Positions 59,595 through 64,000 of a stretch of DNA of 64,000 bases are shown here, piece after piece. The stretch comes from Terriglobia bacterium (GTDB taxonomy: Bacteria > Acidobacteriota > Terriglobia > Versatilivoradales > Versatilivoraceae), in NCBI GenBank assembly GCA_022452285.1, contig JAKUNG010000018.1, positions 1 through 64,000 on the forward strand, read 5' to 3'. Each line of letters begins with the position of its first letter. The stretch's first letter is position 1. Both the position numbers and the translations under genes were made by a program. Below the pieces are notes generated by a model that saw nothing but the letters and a program-made list of their open reading frames with translations, ran no database searches and was not told the DNA's origin.

Positions 59595-61043
59595 ATGCCT
59601 TCAACAAGCAACACAATTCAGGAACTAGCTAATAAAGAGTACAAGTATGGTTTTATCACTGAAATTGAGTCAGAAGCCATTCCTCGAGGATTGAGTGAGG
59701 AGATTGTTAGGAGTATCTCTGCTAAGAAAAATGAGCCGTCATTTATGTTGGAATGGCGTCTAAAAGCATATGAACAGTGGCTAACAATGGAAGAACCTAC
59801 TTGGCATAATGTTCGATATCCAAAAATTAATTATCAAGACATAATTTATTATGCGGCACCTAAAAAAAATAAAAAGGGCCCTAAAAGTTTGGAAGATGTT
59901 GATCCTGAATTGCTTGAAACTTATGAGAAATTAGGGATTTCATTGCAAGAACAAGAACGTTTAACTGGGGTTGCAGTGGATGCGGTTTTCGATAGTGTTT
60001 CCGTGGCTACCACTTTCAGGGAAAAATTAGCTGAAGTGGGTATCATATTTTGTGCTTTTTCTGAAGCTGTTCAAGAACATCCAGAGTTAATTAAACAATA
60101 TTTAGGATCAGTAGTTCCTCATACGGATAATTTTTTTGCTGCTCTCAATTCAGCGGTCTTTAGTGATGGCTCCTTTTGCTATATTCCTAAAGGTGTTCGC
60201 TGTCCGATGGAACTATCAACATACTTTCGAATCAATGCCAAAGATACTGGTCAATTTGAACGTACTTTGATAATTGCTGAGGAAGATAGCTATGTCAGTT
60301 ATCTCGAGGGTTGTACGGCGCCTCGAAGAGATGAAAACCAGTTACATGCTGCAGTTGTTGAACTTGTGGCCTTGGACCGAGCCCAAATTAAATATTCAAC
60401 AGTACAGAACTGGTATCCAGGAGATAAAAAGGGAAAAGGAGGAATTTATAACTTTGTTACCAAAAGGGGTAAGTGCTTAGGAAGAGATTCAAAAATTTCT
60501 TGGACTCAAGTTGAAACGGGATCGTCCATAACTTGGAAATATCCTAGTTGTATTCTACAAGGAGATAACTCGATTGGAGAATTCTATTCTGTAGCGCTGA
60601 CCAATAATTATCAGCAAGCAGATACTGGAACTAAGATGATCCACATTGGAAAAAATACTCGCAGCACTATTGTTTCTAAAGGCATTTCAGCTGGCCATGG
60701 ACAAAATACATATCGTGGAGCTGTCAAAATTCTTAAGGGTGCCAGTCAGGCACGTAATTACTCTCAATGTGATTCGATGTTACTAAGTGACATGTGTGGT
60801 GCCCATACCTTCCCATATATTGAGGTGAAAAATAGTACTGCACAGATGGAACATGAAGCTTCGACTTCAAAAATTGGAGAAGATCAGATTTTTTATTGTA
60901 AGCAAAGAGGAATTTCTGCTGAAGATGCGGTTTCTATGATTGTCAATGGTTTTTGTAAGGAGGTTTTCAAAGAACTGCCAATGGAATTTGCTGTGGAAGC
61001 ACGTAAGCTTTTGGGGGTTAGTTTAGAAGGAAGCGTTGGTTGA
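59595..61043 (+). CDS. sufB: Fe-S cluster assembly scaffold SufB
   Basis: SufB forms the SufBC2D scaffold on which clusters are built. The 482-residue protein has SufB-specific blocks: [37 protein letters not shown] (in part) and [11 protein letters not shown]. Its C-terminal beta-helix includes the cysteine and histidine that assemble the cluster (SQCDSM and [12 protein letters not shown]). AAGGAG lies six bases before the ATG. It starts 68 bases after the regulator. Confidence 0.97.
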   Translation: MPSTSNTIQELANKEYKYGFITEIESEAIPRGLSEEIVRSISAKKNEPSFMLEWRLKAYEQWLTMEEPTWHNVRYPKINYQDIIYYAAPKKNKKGPKSLEDVDPELLETYEKLGISLQEQERLTGVAVDAVFDSVSVATTFREKLAEVGIIFCAFSEAVQEHPELIKQYLGSVVPHTDNFFAALNSAVFSDGSFCYIPKGVRCPMELSTYFRINAKDTGQFERTLIIAEEDSYVSYLEGCTAPRRDENQLHAAVVELVALDRAQIKYSTVQNWYPGDKKGKGGIYNFVTKRGKCLGRDSKISWTQVETGSSITWKYPSCILQGDNSIGEFYSVALTNNYQQADTGTKMIHIGKNTRSTIVSKGISAGHGQNTYRGAVKILKGASQARNYSQCDSMLLSDMCGAHTFPYIEVKNSTAQMEHEASTSKIGEDQIFYCKQRGISAEDAVSMIVNGFCKEVFKELPMEFAVEARKLLGVSLEGSVG

Positions 61044-61081
61044 CTTTTTAAGCAATTGACAGATCAGAATTTAAAGGGAAA

Positions 61082-61885
61082 ATGAATGATCTTTTTAGGA
61101 GAAAAGAAACGGTGCTAAAAATTGAAAACTTACATGCTCAAATTGAAGGGAAGGCCATCCTGAGAGGAATCAATCTGGAAATTTCAGCTGGGGAAGTTCA
61201 CGCGATCATGGGGCCTAATGGATCTGGGAAAAGTACTTTAGCCCAAATCTTATCAGGTCGAGATAGCTTTAAGTTGACTGATGGTAACGTACTGTACCAA
61301 GGCAAAGACTTGTTAGACATGGAACCGGAGGAGAGGGCTTGTGAGGGAGTTTTTATGGCTTTTCAGTATCCTGTTGAAATTCCAGGGGTTAGTAACGTCT
61401 ATTTTCTGAAAGCCGCATTTAATTCAATTCGAAAGTATCATGGTTTGGAAGAGTATGATGCGGTGGATTTCATGAAAATGGTTCGAGAAAAGACTAAGCT
61501 AGTTAATTTGGATGAAGATTTTATTCGTCGCTCAGTAAATGAAGGATTTTCAGGTGGTGAGAAAAAAAGAAATGAAATTTTTCAAATGGCTGTACTCAAT
61601 CCAAAGCTAGCGATTCTTGATGAGACCGATTCTGGCTTGGATATTGATGCGCTAAAAACGGTGGCTGAGGGTGTTAATGCCCTGCGAGGATCTGACCGTG
61701 CGATCATAATAATTACGCATTATCAGCGTTTACTTGATTACATTATTCCAGATCGAGTTCATGTGCTTTCAGAAGGTAGAATTGTGAAATCAGGGGACAA
61801 GGATCTTGCCCTTGAGTTAGAATCTAAAGGATATAGTTGGGTAGATTCTCAGGTTACTCTAGATTCTGAAACTGGAGGCCACTGA
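61082..61885 (+). CDS. sufC: Fe-S cluster assembly ATPase SufC
   Basis: SufC is the ABC-type ATPase of the SUF scaffold. It has Walker A GPNGSGKST, the SufC-specific FMAFQYPVEIPGV, signature FSGGEKKRNEI and Walker B LAILDETDSGLD. It is 267 residues from ATG 61082, about 10 longer at the N-terminus than most. A GTG at 61112 would give the common length. It ends three bases before sufD starts. Confidence 0.97.
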   Translation: MNDLFRRKETVLKIENLHAQIEGKAILRGINLEISAGEVHAIMGPNGSGKSTLAQILSGRDSFKLTDGNVLYQGKDLLDMEPEERACEGVFMAFQYPVEIPGVSNVYFLKAAFNSIRKYHGLEEYDAVDFMKMVREKTKLVNLDEDFIRRSVNEGFSGGEKKRNEIFQMAVLNPKLAILDETDSGLDIDALKTVAEGVNALRGSDRAIIIITHYQRLLDYIIPDRVHVLSEGRIVKSGDKDLALELESKGYSWVDSQVTLDSETGGH

Positions 61886-61888
61886 GCA

Positions 61889-63208
61889 ATGGTAGACCCT
61901 AGTAAAGATCAGACTCAATATATAGAACAATTTTCTAGTTTTGAAAAAGAACGAACTAAAATGGATCCAACTTGGATTCAGGAAAAACGTCAGGAAGGTA
62001 TAACCCAGTTTTCAAAGCTTAGCTTTCCTACTATTCATGATGAAGAATGGCGTTTTACTAGTCTGGCTCCCTTGACTCATCATTCCTTTATTCCGGCCAA
62101 AATGGCTCCCCCAATTTCATCTGCCGATGCACTGAATGATTTTTCTAAAGTAGGTAGAGCAGGTCACTATCTGGTCTTTCTAAATGGGTGTTTTTCTCAA
62201 GAGTACTCTTCGCTAGCTAATCTTCCCCGAGGGGTTCGGGTTCAAAGCTTGTCAGAATCGCTTAAGGGTTCCCCGGACTTTATTGAAGAGCACTTGGCAC
62301 AGCATCCCAGTAATGAAGTATTTGCAGCATTGAATACAGCATTTATCGAAGACGGTGCAGTAATTCACCTAGAGGAAGGTGTAATTGTAGAAGACCCTAT
62401 TCAATTACTTTTTTTTTCCGCAGCAAATGGTCGTCCAATCGTATCCCATACACGTTGTTTAGTAGTAGCTGACCCTAATAGTCAAGCTCAGATTGTGGAA
62501 ACTTATACTGGAAAACAAGACTCAATTTATTTCATGAATGCTGTTACAGAATTATTTGTCAAAAATAATGCTGTTATAGATCACTATAGAATACAACAAG
62601 AAAGTCAAAAAGCTTTTCATATTTCAACACAGCAATTTCAGATAGATCAAAGTGCTACTGCATCATCTCATTCAATTTCGTTAGGAGGTAGATTAGTTCG
62701 AAACAATGTTAACGCAATTTTGAATGGAGAAGACGCCGAAGTTACACTGAATGGTTTATCGTTGACTATGAATGGACAACATGTTGATAACCATACTTCA
62801 ATTGACCATGCAAAACCTCACTGCAGAAGTTTCGAATTATATAAATCAATCTTAAATGATCGTTCTAGAGGTGTTTTTAATGGTCGAATCATTGTCCGAC
62901 CAGATGCTCAGAAGACTGATTCTAAGCAGACCAACCAAAATCTTTTACTTTCTGATCAGGCGCTAGTTAACACAAACCCCCAGTTGGAGATCTATGCAGA
63001 TGATGTGAAATGTACCCATGGTGCTACCATTGGTCAGTTAGATGAAGAGGCTATTTTTTACCTGAGATCTCGTGGAATACCTCCAGAAACTGCTCGGCAA
63101 CTTCTAATTTTTGCCTTTGCTAATGATCTTACTTCTCAAATTCAAATTGACTCCATCAAGTCTAATGTTGAAAAAACACTCTCCGATCGTTTAATGGAAA
63201 AGCATTGA
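61889..63208 (+). CDS. sufD: Fe-S cluster assembly protein SufD
   Basis: SufD pairs with SufB and SufC in the scaffold and helps acquire iron. The 439-residue chain starts with a polar helical part, then the SufD signature (DEEWRFTSLAPL), GVIVEDPIQLLF and the right-handed beta-helix. It ends with CTHGATIGQLDEEAIFYLRSRG, where the conserved histidine is present. It is tightly coupled to sufC and is followed by sufS. Confidence 0.96.
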   Translation: MVDPSKDQTQYIEQFSSFEKERTKMDPTWIQEKRQEGITQFSKLSFPTIHDEEWRFTSLAPLTHHSFIPAKMAPPISSADALNDFSKVGRAGHYLVFLNGCFSQEYSSLANLPRGVRVQSLSESLKGSPDFIEEHLAQHPSNEVFAALNTAFIEDGAVIHLEEGVIVEDPIQLLFFSAANGRPIVSHTRCLVVADPNSQAQIVETYTGKQDSIYFMNAVTELFVKNNAVIDHYRIQQESQKAFHISTQQFQIDQSATASSHSISLGGRLVRNNVNAILNGEDAEVTLNGLSLTMNGQHVDNHTSIDHAKPHCRSFELYKSILNDRSRGVFNGRIIVRPDAQKTDSKQTNQNLLLSDQALVNTNPQLEIYADDVKCTHGATIGQLDEEAIFYLRSRGIPPETARQLLIFAFANDLTSQIQIDSIKSNVEKTLSDRLMEKH

Positions 63209-63222
63209 GGTCAATAATTCGA

Positions 63223-64000
63223 ATGAGAACAATTGACAATTCAGTTATCAAAATAGATGAGCCAAAGGAAGCTCAATTTGATGTTTCCAAAGTCCGTCAA
63301 GACTTTTCTATTTTGACCTCTAAATCAAATAAGAAACAATTGGTCTATCTCGATAATGCTGCTTCTACCCAAAAACCGAACCAGGTTATTGATGAGATTA
63401 GTTCTTTTTATAAGACAGGTTATGCAAATATCCATAGAGGTGTTTATGAGTTAAGTCAAAAAGCCACTGAGAAGTTTGAGAAAACTAGATTGAAAGTGCA
63501 GCAATTTATCAATGCTAAAGAAGCTAAGGAGATTATATTTGTTAAAGGAACCACGGAAGCTACTAATTTAATTGCAAGTACCTACGCACGTAAATTCCTA
63601 GATCCAGGTGACGAAATCCTGATTTCTACTATGGAACATCACGCTAATATTGTGCCGTGGCAATTAGCTTGTGAGGAAGCAGGAGCTATTCTCCGTGTAG
63701 CTCCTATCAGTGACAAAGGTGAAATTTTGTTGGAGGATTTTAAAAAAGCTTTAGGTCCAAAGACCCGTTTAGTGGCAATTGCCCATGTTTCCAACGTTTT
63801 AGGGACCATTAATCCTATTGCAGAAATTATCAAGATAGCGCATGACTTTGAAGTCCCAGTTTTCGTTGATGGAGCCCAAGCGGCTCCTCATTTCAAAGTT
63901 GATGTTCAAGAGCTAGACTGCGACTTTTATGCTTTTTCTGGACATAAACTTTATGGTCCTACAGGCATTGGTATCCTTTATGGAAAAAAAAGCTGGTTGG
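63223..64000 (+). CDS. sufS: Cysteine desulfurase SufS, 5' part
   Basis: The frame starts at ATG 63223, 14 bases after sufD, and is open to the right edge (259 codons visible). The PLP-enzyme motifs YLDNAASTQKP, NIHRGVYELSQKAT, VKGTTEATNL, MEHHANIVPW and the PLP lysine in FSGHKLYGP are present. SufS takes sulfur from cysteine and passes it to the SufBCD scaffold, usually through SufU or SufE. The mobile-loop cysteine lies past the edge, so full activity cannot be checked here. Confidence 0.96.
   Translation, partial: MRTIDNSVIKIDEPKEAQFDVSKVRQDFSILTSKSNKKQLVYLDNAASTQKPNQVIDEISSFYKTGYANIHRGVYELSQKATEKFEKTRLKVQQFINAKEAKEIIFVKGTTEATNLIASTYARKFLDPGDEILISTMEHHANIVPWQLACEEAGAILRVAPISDKGEILLEDFKKALGPKTRLVAIAHVSNVLGTINPIAEIIKIAHDFEVPVFVDGAQAAPHFKVDVQELDCDFYAFSGHKLYGPTGIGILYGKKSWL

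Overview
The window is an AT-rich bacterial chromosome segment that is almost entirely coding. It has no rRNA, CRISPR array, insertion sequence or phage gene that I can see. The organism is Gram-negative: it has lpxC, an LPS-export locus (LptB plus a fused LptC/OstA protein) and a TonB-receptor-type outer-membrane barrel. Several proteins point to Acidobacteriota or a close relative: a secreted VWFA-related protein of the acidobacterial type, an Oar-like beta-barrel, multi-OstA LPS transport and a FnIII lipoprotein behind hslVU. This placement is inferred from protein style, not from a marker tree. The low GC would fit an uncultured, probably marine or host-associated member.

Layout. 1-8641: accessory metabolism (end of an enolase-superfamily gene at clearly higher GC, LarA-like protein, SDS-like serine/threonine dehydratase, sirtuin, NHL beta-propeller, nuclease-XPD helicase fusion, ribA). 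8665-16761: TlpA-like lipoprotein, then a minus-strand block rapZ, rpoN, lptB, lptC/ostA, recJ. 17018-24202: plus-strand GAF-GGDEF cyclase, CDF zinc exporter, dnaG-rpoD, a CAT-anticodon tRNA, a zinc-ribbon coiled-coil protein and RNase HI. 24366-28661: mqnA (futalosine menaquinone route), an S41 protease and an ABC-F ATPase. 28714-33759: minus-strand RraA-like gene, thiE, a small membrane protein and the translation operon rpsP-khpA-rimM-trmD-rplS-rnhB. 34081-39695: envelope block (two small membrane coiled-coil proteins, the VWFA-like protein, a short TonB-receptor-like barrel, a Nudix hydrolase). 39962-46026: F-type ATP synthase operon b'-b-delta-alpha-gamma-beta-epsilon, without a or c. 46288-47415: homocitrate-synthase-like gene behind a possible attenuator. 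47543-51465: secreted protein, hslV, hslU, FnIII lipoprotein. 51498-56382: three-part acyl-CoA carboxylase with an unknown secreted protein inside it. 56389-58715: serS and lpxC. 59047-64000: Rrf2 regulator and sufBCDS, the last running off the right edge.

The best leads are: a Leu-run leader peptide, hairpin and T9 terminator in front of the homocitrate-synthase-like gene; an IscR type-1-like operator core just downstream of a near-ideal promoter before the SUF operon; a TonB-receptor-like barrel that seems to lack its plug, next to a VWFA protein with a degenerate metal site; a nuclease-XPD helicase fusion; a fused LptC/multi-OstA protein that carries a G8 tract; and a perfect 26-bp palindrome upstream of rpsP. 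No completely new multi-gene system is evident. Most of the window is housekeeping.
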